This document shows positions 1 to 10,960 of a stretch of 64,000 nt of DNA, in pieces (position 1 is the stretch's first letter; every line of letters starts with the position of its first letter). A program made the position numbers and the translations under genes. The stretch is from the NCBI GenBank assembly GCA_005784505.1, contig VCAZ01000204.1:231176-295175 (forward strand). The letters run 5' to 3'. The notes under the pieces were generated by a model. It made no database searches and was not told where the DNA came from. It saw only the letters and a program-made list of their open reading frames with translations. The stretch is from Bagarius yarrelli (taxonomy: Eukaryota > Chordata > Actinopteri > Siluriformes > Sisoridae).

Positions 1-1311
1 CTAAACTGTTAACATGAATGGTTTTATGGTTTTATTGTTAGATTTTAGTTTTTGCTTTGTTTTATATTTTATATGTTTTTAAAGCTCAAATTAAAACATA
101 GATGAGTTTTTTTAAGCAATTAACAATATATTCAGGAATCTGCACCTGAAAAGTTAATATTATAGTAGTAGTGATAATGTAGATTGTTAAATAAAATACG
201 CTTACGATTTATAATTATTTGCATTTTAATCTAAATATTTTCAAAAAGGTCAGTTTCTTTTATCATCAATCTTAAATTAGAAATTAGAAAGAACCAAATC
301 TAAATCTGTACATGAAGCATGGCTATAGCTAGCTAACTAACTAACCAACAAACTAACTAAATAACTACATTAATCAATCAATTATTTGCTTAATTAATGA
401 ATCATAAGAATGTGCTTCCTTCTTATACCTAATATTTTTTTCTTGCTTTTTAAGCATTATAGATTTCTGACATATAATATACGAATAATACAAATTTAAA
501 TGCAATGATTTTATGGGTCGCAACCTTTTCTTCATATCTGCAGGATTAAATTTCGTAACTGCACCAATATAATTGAGGTGTTTTACCCACCAGATGACCG
601 ATAACGCAGGACGTCTCAGACTGGTGTGTGTTGAATTAAAACACTAGAGGAAGTTAATTGAATATCGATCTGTTATCTGAATAAGTGTTAAAGATCGAGC
701 GCGTTAATGCTGTAAAAGCACCCGGTTACTTCACGTCAAAGCGAATTAGATGCAACATCCTGGTTACACATTTCTATACTTTACACAGATATAAAATTGC
801 ATTGCATACGTCCTTGAAATGTAATGCTCTTCTGTTTTGACAGCGAGGAGCCCTGGGAATACGATCACTACGCTGGACCCACAAGTCAACATGAGCGTCT
901 CTTCCTCTAAGGTTAAAAAGCGACCGTAGTGCGACTGGAGAGTTTTTTTTATACAAAGGTGACCTTTTTTTTTGAGGAAAAACAAACACCGCCTTTTGAT
1001 TTTATTTCACAAATCTGTGACCAATAAAACTGTCTTCGGACAAATCCGACTGTTCAACAAAACTGGCCTTATGACTGTTAAGACTTTAAGACTGTTCTCC
1101 CTCTTCACTGTCCTCCGTCCACTTTTTTGAGGATTTTACCTTCTCGGCTCTTTGACGTCAGCGTCTCGTTGTAAAAAAAATTTTTTACGCCGGGATGTAC
1201 TTTGGATCTAAGGACCTTTGAATCAAAGGTATTTTTTCAATGCTTTCGTATTGCACAGGATTATAAACCCCCCTCCCCCATCCAAAAAAAAAAAAATCCA
1301 GCACTTTCACC
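1..1311 (+). promoter_or_regulatory. 5' flank and probable 5' UTR of the neurexin gene
   Basis: No open reading frame of note lies here. The first ~550 bases are AT-rich intergenic or upstream-intron sequence with a short imperfect CTAA repeat at 330-370. From about 840 the sequence becomes more mixed and contains a perfect CRE. A possible 3' splice site (pyrimidine-rich run then TTGCACAG) ends at 1259. Alpha-neurexin genes commonly have a non-coding first exon, so the exon holding the ATG may really begin at 1260. I cannot place the transcription start site from sequence alone. Confidence 0.4.
1153..1160. promoter_or_regulatory. Perfect CRE palindrome TGACGTCA upstream of the start codon
   Basis: TGACGTCA lies 152 bases before the ATG. 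It is the full palindromic cAMP-response element bound by CREB/ATF proteins. Whether it is promoter-proximal depends on where transcription starts, which is not visible here. A second copy of the octamer occurs by itself deep in the intron at 19896-19903. Confidence 0.4.
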
Positions 1312-2007
1312 ATGACTCTGCTCAGAAACCCGGTCCAGCTGCAGCTGCTGCTCAGTGCTGTGCTCGGCTCCTGTTTGGGTTTGGAGTTCCCTGGAGTCAG
1401 AGGACAGTGGGCTCGTTTTCTCCGCTGGGATGCCAGCACCAAAAGTGACCTCAGTTTCCGGTTAAAAACGGACGCGTCCACCGCGCTGGTCTTGTACTTC
1501 GATGACGGTGGATACTGCGACTTCCTGCAGCTGATGGTGGTGGAGGGCAAGCTGCAGCTACGGTTCAGCATCGACTGCGCTGAGACCACGTTGGTTTCCA
1601 GTAAACGGGTCAACGACAGCAGCTGGCACTCGGTCACCGTAAGCAGATCCAACCTGAGGACGGTGCTGGGCGTGGACGGAGACAGCAAGGCCGATGAGGT
1701 GCGACCTCAGAGGCAGTCATGAAGATTGTTAGTGACCTCTTTTTGGGCGGAGTCCCCCAGGACATTCGTACCTCGGCCCTGACTTTACCCACCGTCAAGG
1801 ACCTGCCGCCTTTTAAAGGAGTTATCAGGGACCTCAAATATGGCAACAAGGAGCCTACGCTGCTCAGCAGCCAGAGGGCCCAAATGGACACAGAGGGCAT
1901 CTGTACCGAGAACCCGTGTGAGAACGGAGGGATTTGCTCCCTTGTGGATGGGGAACCGCTATGCGATTGTTCCAAGACAGAGTACATCGGGCGATTCTGC
2001 AGCAAAG
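1312..2007 (+). CDS. nrxn3: Alpha-neurexin first coding exon: signal peptide, LNS1, EGF1 (one-base frameshift)
   Basis: This exon encodes the N-terminus of alpha-neurexin, a presynaptic type I membrane adhesion protein. The ATG sits in a good Kozak context (TTCACCATGA). Residues 1-23 form a hydrophobic signal peptide ending SCLG before the mature start LEFPGVRGQWARF. LNS1 follows (FRLKTDAS, VLYFDDGGYCDFLQL, CAETTLVSSKRVNDSSWHSV), then DLFLGGVP, FKGVIRDLKYGN and a six-cysteine EGF repeat (CTENPCENGGICSLVDG...CDC...FCSK). WARFLRWDAST, the GGVP...DLKYGN stretch and PCENGGIC fit neurexin-3 better than neurexin-1 or -2. The frame runs 1312-1716, then needs one extra base near 1717 to reach MKIVSDLFLGG; as written it stops at 1720 (TGA). 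The exon ends in phase 1 (AAAG|GTAAAG). The missing base is either an assembly error or a real lesion. Confidence 0.95.
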
Positions 2008-2209
2008 GTAAAGCAAAATAGAGCCTATAAAAGATTGTGTGTTAGATGTTGATGCTAATTTGCTATAATTTCTATGTCGTAGCCTCATATGACGTTAGGA
2101 CTTTACTCCAGTTTCGATTCCTTCCTAAAAATTGTTAAAAGATACCAAACTATTTTTTTCCATGTACCATAAAATGACCCCTTTTAAAGGGTATCCTTTA
2201 CCTTTAGGA
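2008..2209. other. Start of the SS1 intron
   Basis: The donor GTAAAG begins at 2008. The sequence then runs as unremarkable AT-rich intron to the MITE insertion at 2210. Confidence 0.7.
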
Positions 2210-2402
2210 CAGGGGTGTCCAAACTCTGTTATGGAGGGGCCGTCTGCAGAGTTTAGCTCCAACCCTAATTAAACACACCTGAACCAACGTATCAAAGTCT
2301 TGCTAGGTAAATTTGAGACTTAGAGGTAGGTGTGTTAAGGCAAATTGGAGATAAACTCTGCAGGAAACCCCGACCCTCCAGGACAGAGTTAGGGCACCTC
2401 TG
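2210..2402. mobile_element. hAT-type MITE with 8-bp target-site duplication
   Basis: A 193-bp non-autonomous element has inverted ends CAGGGGTGTCC (left) and CAGAGGTGCCC (right, reverse complement). Its subterminal inverted stretches read GCAGAGTTTAGCTCCAACC and, inverted, CTCTGCAGG. It is flanked by CTTTAGGA (2202-2209) and CTTTAGAA (2403-2410), a 7/8 match and the 8-bp duplication size expected for hAT transposons. The same element type is very common in cyprinid and other fish genomes. Confidence 0.85.
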
Positions 2403-3036
2403 CTTTAGAAGGGTTATTAACTCTTCAACAGAGCTTTCCTTCTCAATGAATACTACATTAATGTTTTTTAGCCATACGGGAAAGTCTTGTTTGCTAATTT
2501 TATTTCTAAGAGTTTCAGATATATTTCATTGCTGTTTTTAATTTTAATTTGCAATAATCCTGTCTCAGGTCAATTTTTTCCCCTGTAAAATGTCTCCTGA
2601 GAACAAAGATGGAGGATGGAAGGTGTTTCAGTGTGAGAATTTTAGCATTAATTCCTTCCCAGTCTTTTTTAATCTACAATATTCTAACATGTCCTTTTGT
2701 AGCGCTTTTTGTTTTTATTTATTTATTTATTTATATATATATATTTTCTTTACAGGATCAGAAACATGTCCGAATCTATTTCTGTTAAATTGTGTTGGTT
2801 AAACGTTGAGGTGTATTTGTGTCTCAGCCTTCCTGCTGTAGCCATTTTAGATTCTCCGGGGATTTCAAGGTGGTTGGTGGCCATTTCACAGCTTTCTGCT
2901 CTGATGTTGCTGCGTTATTACAACAATGATTGTTCCCCCCCTTTTTCTTCTCTTCATCTTCCCTCATTCCAGCAGATGATTTTTCATGAAGGTCACACCC
3001 ACGATGTTGCTTTAACACTCATGGTTGATGTTTTGT
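2403..3036. other. Intron, no gene
   Basis: AT-rich intronic sequence with a TTTA/TA simple repeat at 2715-2746. No conserved coding signal was seen on either strand. Confidence 0.6.
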
Positions 3037-3599
3037 GAGTGGGTGAGTGAGTAAGTGAGGGGGTGAGTGGGTGAGTGAGTGGATGGTGTGAGTGGTTGGG
3101 TAAGTGGGTGAGTGAGGGGGTGAGTGGATGGGTGGGGGAGTGAGTGAGTAGTAAGGGGGTGAGTGAGTGAATAGGTGAGTGAATGGGTGGGTGATGGGTG
3201 GGTGAGTGGGTGAGTGAGTGAGTAAAGGGGGGTGAGTGAGTGAGTGAATAGGTGAGTGAATGGGTGGGTGGGAGTGAGTGGGTGAGTGAGTGAGTAAGGG
3301 GGGGTGAGTGAGTGAATAGGGTGAGTGAATGGGTGGGTGAGGTGAGTGTGAGTGAAGGGGGTGGAGTGAGTGAGTGAATAGCTGAGTGAATGGGTGGGTG
3401 AGTGGGTGATTGGTGAGTGAGTGAGTGAATAGGTGAGTGAATGGGTGGATGGGTGGGGGAGAGTGAGTAAGTGGGTGAGTGAGTGAATAGGTGAGTGAAT
3501 GGGTGGGGGAGTGAGTGAGTAAGGGGGGTGAGTGAGTGAATAGGTGAGTGAATGGGTGGGTGAGTGAGTGAGTGAGTGAGTGAGTAAGGGGGGGGTGAG
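3037..3599. repeat. GAGT/GGGT minisatellite, about 560 bp
   Basis: This is a G-rich array of GTGA, GTGG and GGGT words with a higher-order unit of roughly 60 bases (GTGAGTGAATAGGTGAGTGAA then GGGTGGG and a run GTAAGGGGG). The minus strand reads as an endless THSLTHSPTH peptide in two frames only because the unit lacks stops. It is not a gene. Confidence 0.9.
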
Positions 3600-6290
3600 G
3601 CCAAAAAAAGAATGAATAATGTGCTTTATTTCCCAGATGTTTTTTATGTGTGTTTATGTGTTTAATATTGACAAAAACCACTAATGTTTTTATTAATGAA
3701 GTTTTTCTGAAAGCGTGTTTAGATCCTGGTACATGATCCTACCAATGCAAGGTACTTTAAAAAGTCGACTGATTTATTTTATTTCTGAATTATTCTGTAA
3801 AACACTACAAAGCATTTTTAAAACTAATCTTTCATCAGTAAATTCATAATCAGACTATTTTGAGATAAAATGAGTTAAAAGCCAAAAAAATGGCGTCTCT
3901 GACAGAATTATTATTCTTTTTTTAAAGGATGGCAGGGTTTTATTTGGGCGAGTGATGAATGTGAGGTGTGCCGTACCATGTCGGTAGTCCTCCTCACTGC
4001 AGACACACAAACCTCTTCAGCGCTGCCTGGAACACAAAATGGCTGAATACTGATTCTGCTTCGTCCAAGCGATTTCCGTCGACGCTTTTGTGTCTGTCGT
4101 CGCAATTGTGCAGCGTTATGCGCGAGTCCACACAGGCGTTCGGATGAGACACAGAGAGTGTCTTTTGTCTTCTTTTTTTTTTCAGTCGCTATCGATGTAG
4201 AGCAGCTTTCCGTCACTGATTATATCCGCTGGCTGCTCGCTGCGTTGGTACGGGTGCACGAATTTATTGTCGAGTGGAAGACGGGTTGAATTTAAGCCTT
4301 GATTTATTCCTGTTGTTCCTGTCTGTCTTCTTCGGTTGGCAGGGTTTTGCGGTCCACTGCTAGCAGGCCGTAGTAGTAAAAGCAGCTCGGAGAAAGAGCG
4401 TAAAAAAGACCATCGAAAAAAAAAAAAAAATCATGAGCTAATTTATGGAAACGAGCACAATTTATACCAATCGGCTGGGGAACTGGGGTGGTTATAAACA
4501 CACCACCCTCTGGTCTAAAGATCAGTTCACATCGCATTGTGCACGCTTTCGGGTTCTCCTGATATATAACTCGGTTCTGCTAGATGATCTTTTTCATTAC
4601 AAATCATTAGATATCTAGAAATTCTCTATAACCCCTTACATTTTTTGCATCATTATAAATACATTCATAGCTAATACAGTATAAAGTAATATAATACTTA
4701 ATAACCCCTGTTTATAAGCCTGAATAATAACGTCCATACAAAAAAAGATGATTTTATTGGCTCTGTATAAGAAAACCTGTATTTATGATGCATTATAACA
4801 TTTTATAACAGTTGTATAGATTACACAGTGCTATATCCAATTAGATGCATAGCACACAGGAAAAACACTTACTTTTTATTCATCCTGTATTTATAGTGCA
4901 TTATAAACGCTTTATTAGTTATGTACAGTTACTATTGATTATTAATGCTCTTTTAGCAGCAATAGATTTATAACTCGCATAATACTACATAACGCAATTT
5001 ACAGCCACACGCAAAACAATAAATCAGTCTAAAGTTTGTCATGTCAGATACAATATCATAAAGTTCATCTCGCAAGGTTACGTAGTGCGTTATAACATTT
5101 GTTTATAAAAATTGATTTGTAAAGCATTATAACAGGCCATGATATAATATTTTTCCAGCAAATAGTAACCTAGAACAGCTATAACGCATTATAACTATGT
5201 GCAGTGTTGCTTTAATTGAATGTGTTCATGTGCTAATAAGTCATGCATTTATAATGTATAATATAGCATACATAACAGCTTGGACCTAAAGCAGTGGTCA
5301 AGACCCCATTGTCTCCATTCAGACTTGTACAGCGTCTAATGAATGACTTCAGACAGGAATCCGGTCCTAGTCCCTAGTTACCCTCATTAAGACTTAAATA
5401 ATCCTACACAAATGCTTATAAGTAGTTATAGCTGTCTGCATAACAAAGTAAAAAATAACTAGGCTTCTTTATAATGCATTATGAACAGATAAAATTAAAC
5501 ACACAACCAGCTGTAAACTAATAGCTAGAGTAAAAGCATGTTACTATTCATTATAAGAAATGATCTTTCTTTATAACTTGTGGTACAGATACCCGTATAG
5601 ACGTATACTTCTAAACAGATGTTATATGTTATAACCTGGCATTAGTAGTAAGAGTGGTTCTATAACGCGAACTTAAGTCAGTTGATAAGAACAGTGTCTC
5701 TGCTAATGTTCTAAAGCATTATAAAAAAGTACATTATGCATTACAGGATGTTATACATTGTTTATTAAGCATTTATTACACATTTCTAACTGTTTTAAAG
5801 CATTATACCGAGACGATATCATCCTGTAATGCGACACACAAAGCAGACCTTTGCTTAGATATTATGAAGGCTTCTTATGTGTCATTCTGAAATCAATTTA
5901 TAATGCATAATAAATCTATAAGGTGTAATGTATAGTTATAACTTTTATAATCATGATAATAACCAGAAAAAGTGTTATTTTTAATACCACATGGCATTGT
6001 AAAGTCATACAATCTAGACATAACAGTTATACAGCAGTAATACAGAATAGGCAGAGTATATAGATGTGTTATAAGGCATTATACTGTGTAATGCTTTCTA
6101 AAGGCATTTTGGTTATAGTGCTTTACCGATACTTAATCCCTAGTTTGTGTGTTGGATTATGAGGGCATTTTTATTCATTTTATGAGGTACAAAACTGAGT
6201 ACTAATAATACGAGTAATCTCTCAAGGAAAAAAAAAAAATGGCAAGAGATAATACAAGAGCCATACAAATTATCCCACATCCCAAAAAAT
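3600..6290. other. Intron: short unique block, then AT-rich GCATTATAA-type sequence
   Basis: 3600-4560 is apparently unique sequence with no supportable gene. From about 4560 the sequence becomes AT-rich and repeatedly uses the words TTATAA, GCATTATAA and TAATGCATTATAA, suggesting an old, decayed tandem repeat. Confidence 0.5.
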
Positions 6291-6378
6291 GTACAGGTAT
6301 CGGTATCGATATTGACAAATACCAGTAAAAAAATATCGGTACTCAGACTTGAAAAAATAGTATCGGTGCATCCCTAAT
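6290..6378. mobile_element. Terminal fragment of a hAT-like element
   Basis: The stretch has alternating ATCGGTATCGATAT words and ends with TATCGGTGCATCCCTAA. The inverted complement TTAGGGATGCACCGATA is a familiar end of fish hAT-type DNA elements. The other end is not obvious, so I treat it as a truncated copy. Confidence 0.5.
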
Positions 6379-7021
6379 TATAATAATGCCTTGTAAATGC
6401 TTTAGAATGAACTAATGAACGCATTCCTAAGTCATTATACATATAGCCATCCTCAAAATGTGTCTCTCCAGTGAGGCTCCATTCTTCTCAGGGAAAATAC
6501 TTTCGTTTGTGGCCCATATGGCGACACTTAGTCGGCAGTGAGGAAATTAAGACATGTGTGTTGTGGAGAAAACATTTACTTCCAAACGGCGAAACAGCAA
6601 CATAAACCTGACACTTTCCTCGAAAGGCAGATGGTGAAAATGGCCTCGGAACTATTTGCTGTCGCTGCAGCGTATGTTTCCCGCTCACTGTCATACGTAC
6701 CAGCCGCAGCGCTACGTTATTTGTGCGTCATTTTTAGCAGGATTGGAATAACAAACAAATTTCGGCTGCCGAACAAACGTTTAGTCTTTTTTTTTTTTTT
6801 TTCACATGGAGGCATTTAATTCTAATGCGCTTAAACTCAATGCTGTTGCGTTATTTCTAGAAAGCATAAATGACTCACGGATTCGAGTTACGAGTTGCCA
6901 GATCCTGGGATTCTGACACACGCAGCTGTCAGAACGTGTATCGATTTTGGGGAAAGGAAAACAGATTTGTAGCCTTACAGAAAAACTGGGTCAGGGAAGA
7001 AATGTGAGAACAGCTTGGGAA

Positions 7022-7054
<33 letters not shown>

Positions 7055-8800
7055 GGAGTAGGCAGACTAAACACTGACAGACAGTCGGCGATGTAAAATT
7101 CCAGCCAGCTAATCAGACCTTTAATATCAGAGAGTCTGGTGTGTTAACAAGTAGAGCAGACGGATGTTCCTTTCTGTGCAATGACACCACCTGGACAGAA
7201 GTTAGCATGAAATTAGTGGACGGTATAGCTGGAATTAGCACCAATTAAAACTGACTAATGAAGATGAGCATCTCATTTAAATAAAGAAAAAAAAAAGCCC
7301 AGCTCGTCTTTTAAAGCTGCTAATAAGAAGCTCATAATGTCAGGCAGGCCTTATAACCTGTTCATAAGAAAGCTCTGTTTTTTTAAACTTAGGTTTCGAT
7401 AATAATAATAATAATATAATAATTATGATGCAGATTCTAACACAAACTTGTTTATTCTTATGAGCATTTATAGAGCATCGTTGGACATTATAACAGCTTT
7501 CACTATACTATATGTTATAAATTTATAGCACTATAAAGTATGAATTTTGAAGCGTTTATTAGAGCGTTGCACATGTATTTCAGTGTTATAACGCATTAGA
7601 CTAACGTTTCTGCCTTGCATTTAGCTATTACTTGTTATAAGCACATATAAGTACTACAATAATAATTCCTATATTCCTCCTAATGTTTTATAAAAATGAA
7701 TAGTTTTATAGCAAATCCTGTGTATAGGCAGCTTATAATGCATTTATTAAAAGGTAAACTGATATTATGAATTGCTTAGAGAACAGCTTACATGCAGCTA
7801 TAATGACTTATAAGCATTCATTCAGGCATTATACAGTGTATGCTATGTAATACATGGCTATACTAGGTTACACTCTGTATTGATAATGTTGCATAATTTC
7901 ATCTGTTCATAATAACACTATATACAAATGTTATAACGCTTTATAGGGATTAGAGTTATTAATTTTAAGGCATTTCTGTGAAGGACACAACATACAATTG
8001 TTATTGAACCTTATTTTAATGATGATTTATATAGATTTCTAGAAGAGTTTTGTCAAATAACGAGCATTCATACAGCATTAATTAGAGCATTATAAGATAT
8101 TACATATGTTACACTTTTGGTACTAATACACGAAATTACATGAAATACATAAATCTAAAGATCCATAAGGTCAAAGTCAGTTTATGTAACACTTTTGAAT
8201 TTGTCCATTATATTGTGCCTCACAGTTTACAACTCCCTTATTGGCAGGGATTATAATGCATTATGTAACCTGACATTATAAACTAGATAGTTATAGTCTG
8301 TAGAGTTGTATGGTTACTACACATAAACAATATAGTCCATATCAGGCACTAGCTGACGTATTATATCACCTGATGTTATGAAGTCATAGCCATGATTTGG
8401 ACAGTAAATATAACTATAACCACTTATGAACACTTATAAAGCATTATAATAGGTATTTCTGGTTATGAGAATGATAGCGGATATGGCAATTCCAGGTTAT
8501 ATAATGCATTGTTATCAGTGTTATGATCTAGTACTGTTCTAATGCATTATACCAGATTATAACCTTTAGGGACTACTTACAAACTTTATGCCTGTATATA
8601 AAAAAAGAAGTTTACATATATTAAAAAAAGGATAAAAAAAAATTAAAAAAATAAATTAATTCTACATTATTTTTAAATTATTTTACAGATTCTAAATTAA
8701 TAAATTCTTTAATTAATGGTGTAAATTCTGTAATAATTATTATTCAGTGTCTCGATATTAAAATTACCGCTGAATTACACGGGATATAATCATCGCCTTG
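6379..8800. other. Intron: mostly AT-rich decayed repeat
   Basis: 6380-7320 holds apparently unique sequence and a GAT triplet run at 7024-7054. From 7400 to 8600 the sequence returns to the TTATAA/GCATTATAA vocabulary seen at 4.6-6.2 kb. No coding signal. Confidence 0.5.
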
Positions 8801-9328
8801 TTTTCGTATCATTAACGATCAGATAATTAGCCCAAGCGCGCGTCATGGTCGTGCTAGAAATTGGGACGGAATTCGAGAAGTCAAAACAGGCGGCGGAGAA
8901 AAGTGTGTCTGCAGTGATGGAGAACTTGGACAGGCGTGTGGACTGGAGCTCCACGTAAGCATCAGCGCCTCATAAATCCACGGCCCTCTCTACAGGGAGC
9001 AGGTTCTGTCCCAGCGCCTGTTTGGATTTATGGCTCATGCGAGGATGTGGGTTACAGGAAAGAGTGTGAAACCCAAAAGAAAGCACATCCATCTTTCTGG
9101 TGTTATGGGTCAAATGGAGAACATTTGTTTGTGAACATGCACAGGCTGGTTATAAAGCCTCGTGCATGCTGGCAGGTGTGCCACTGTTTGCATGATGGAT
9201 CTTCATGCAACGGCAGCGAGAGTGAGCTCTAATGGTGGACATCTTTCTCTCTCCTTGTTTGTTTTTTTTGGTTTTTTTTCTCTTTTTATTGTCTCCCCCC
9301 TCTGCTGATTCACTGATGGTACGACCAG
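8801..9328 (+). promoter_or_regulatory. Intronic block preceding the 18-nt SS1 microexon, with two TGCATG motifs
   Basis: This is a GC-richer, non-repetitive block inside a repeat-laden intron, as is typical around regulated neuronal microexons. TGCATG, the Rbfox core motif, occurs at 9163-9168 and 9189-9194, 160 and 134 bases before the exon. Upstream Rbfox sites usually favour skipping. A U-rich tract (9240-9300) and TCTGCTGA at 9301 precede the acceptor. There is no AG between 9226 and the acceptor AG at 9327-9328, giving an approximately 100-nt AG-exclusion zone that supports a distant branch point. Confidence 0.55.
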
Positions 9329-9346
9329 AAGCTAACCGCATCCCAG
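9329..9346 (+). CDS. nrxn3: Neurexin SS1 microexon 1 (18 nt)
   Basis: The 18-nt exon AAGCTAACCGCATCCCAG is bounded by an acceptor (ACGACCAG) and a consensus donor (CAG|GTGAGT). Read in phase 1 with the preceding G it gives E-A-N-R-I-P, then a split Gly codon with the next microexon. Vertebrate neurexins carry a six-residue variable insert here (D-V-S-Q-D-P in NRXN3, E-D-N-N-V-E in NRXN1). Length, phase and position match even though the residues diverge. Its inclusion would lengthen the linker between EGF1 and LNS2 at splice site 1. The phase and the AG-free upstream zone are seen directly; the assignment is inference from family architecture. Confidence 0.75.
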
Positions 9347-10691
9347 GTGAGTTTACGTAGGAAACTGTTTTAACACTAACATGACAAGTTAATAGCATCT
9401 GTGATAAGCTATAAACATGTTATTATCATGTTATAACACATCCATAAGGTAATTTTAGGTTTAAAAATCTAACATTTTTTGTGTAGAAGTGTAGAATTTT
9501 TTAAATGTTGATATAACCAGTCTGAAGTTTCTATAACTGCTTATAATGCCTTATGAGTCTTGCTATAAAGCAATATAGAACAGTTACTGCTGAAAGAACA
9601 TGATTAATGGCTTATGATTGGATTATACAGTAATGCTTTTATAAAAAAGTGACTCACACATATGAGCTTTAAATATGTCAGTCATATTACAGGTTATAAT
9701 ACTGTAATAGTCGGATATTAGATTATAATTTATAATGGTATCAGAGGTTATTACACTTTTTTAGCAATTGAGTCTCTAACCAACTAAACAAATTAAAATG
9801 TATAGTAATATTTAACGAAAAAAATAAAATTTATACTCTTATTTATTGTCGTTATTAGAAATAAAATGCTGAATTATAACCTGCCGTAATCCAGTTATTA
9901 ACAGTCGTACAGTAGAACAGGCTTTGCTATTAGTCCTAAGAAATATTAGAAGCGTCTCTAACATCTTATATCATTCTCAATAAGACTTTACTATTAATGA
10001 TGTAGATTTTTGGTTTGTATTGCTTTATGGATGCTTTATAACATGTTATAAAATGTTCGTATGCCATAATGTGGATTCAGTAAATCTAGTCTTTTATAGA
10101 AAGTGTTACCAACAGAATAAGTGTGTAAATTTTTTTAAATTTTTTTTTTAGTCAGATTAGCATAATGTCTTAGCATCACATTAACGCTGCAAACTGTCAG
10201 CCTAGCAGTTATTCGATTAGCTGGTTAAAAGTCTGTAAACTCTTACTGTGAAAAATATATTCGCTTTGAAGAGTTCATGACTGAACTGCGTACCTGTTAC
10301 CAAGCTAACAATCTGTAGGACAGCAGCTAGCAACGAGCAGAAAGCTAATGTTTTTATTCATAGCCTTAAAAGAATTACAGCTAACATTAGCATCCCAATG
10401 TCAAAATTTTAGAGTTTCATGCTAACTCGCTATTATGCTAACACTCTTTTTTTTTATACGATATTTACGATATAATACTTTTGAGTCTTTGTTTGACGTT
10501 AGCTAGATTTGAATAGTTGTTGAAGTCTGATCTATTATCCAGGTAGCTTAGCGGTTCTTCCTCATCAAAGAAAATGCTTTGGATGTTTTTTGGGGATTCT
10601 TTCTCGTTTGTTTCTTATTGCTAAAACTTAAACTTCTTGTTGTGATTCAATGTATCATCATTGTGATACATCATGAACAGTGTGTTCTAAG
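9347..10691. other. Intron between SS1 microexons 1 and 2
   Basis: A 1.4-kb intron. 9360-10100 is AT-rich with TTATAA/CATTATAA words like those at 4.6-8.6 kb; 10150-10690 is apparently unique. No gene. Confidence 0.6.
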
Positions 10692-10696
10692 CTCTA

Positions 10697-10735
<39 letters not shown>

Positions 10736-10736
10736 C
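10692..10736. repeat. CT microsatellite acting as polypyrimidine tract
   Basis: A nearly uninterrupted CT run ends 20 bases before the acceptor of the 30-nt microexon. There is no AG between it and the acceptor at 10754-10755, so this unstable dinucleotide run appears to serve as that exon's polypyrimidine tract. Confidence 0.8.
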
Positions 10737-10755
10737 ATGTTTGTCTTCCTCGAAG

Positions 10756-10785
10756 GCTTGGCACACATGATGATGGCCGAACAAG
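10756..10785 (+). CDS. nrxn3: Neurexin SS1 microexon 2 (30 nt)
   Basis: This 30-nt exon is flanked by CTCGAAG| and CAAG|GTACGC. In phase 1, joined to a preceding G, it encodes G-L-A-H-M-M-M-A-E-Q. That aligns directly with the known SS1 segment of neurexins (GLAHLMMGDQ in NRXN1, GLSHLMMSEQ in NRXN3). It inserts between EGF1 and LNS2 and is alternatively spliced in neurons. Because its length is a multiple of three and its phase is 1-1, it can be included or skipped without changing frame. It lies only 175 nt from the next microexon. Confidence 0.92.
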
Positions 10786-10960
10786 GTACGCTTATCTTTC
10801 CTCATCTCAAACATCTCCTGGTGCGTTTGATTTGTGCTAAACGCTAACTTTCTCTTTCTTGTGTCCTGGTATAAACGCCGTCCGCCATCTTTTGACGGAT
10901 CTCTCCTTTTTCCCGCCTCTCGTCTTTCTTCCGCCCCTCCCCTCCCCCCAACCGCTGTAG
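10786..10960 (+). other. 175-nt mini-intron between SS1 microexons 2 and 3
   Basis: The intron is pyrimidine-rich, and the dinucleotide AG does not occur anywhere in it except at the acceptor CTGTAG. That absence is strong evidence that the tiny downstream exon is genuine and that the acceptor is selected by scanning. Confidence 0.85.

Noticed and set aside
2993..3681. Two long minus-strand open frames giving THSLTHSPTH-type proteins
   Set aside because: They are translations of the GAGT minisatellite, open in more than one frame and without any domain.
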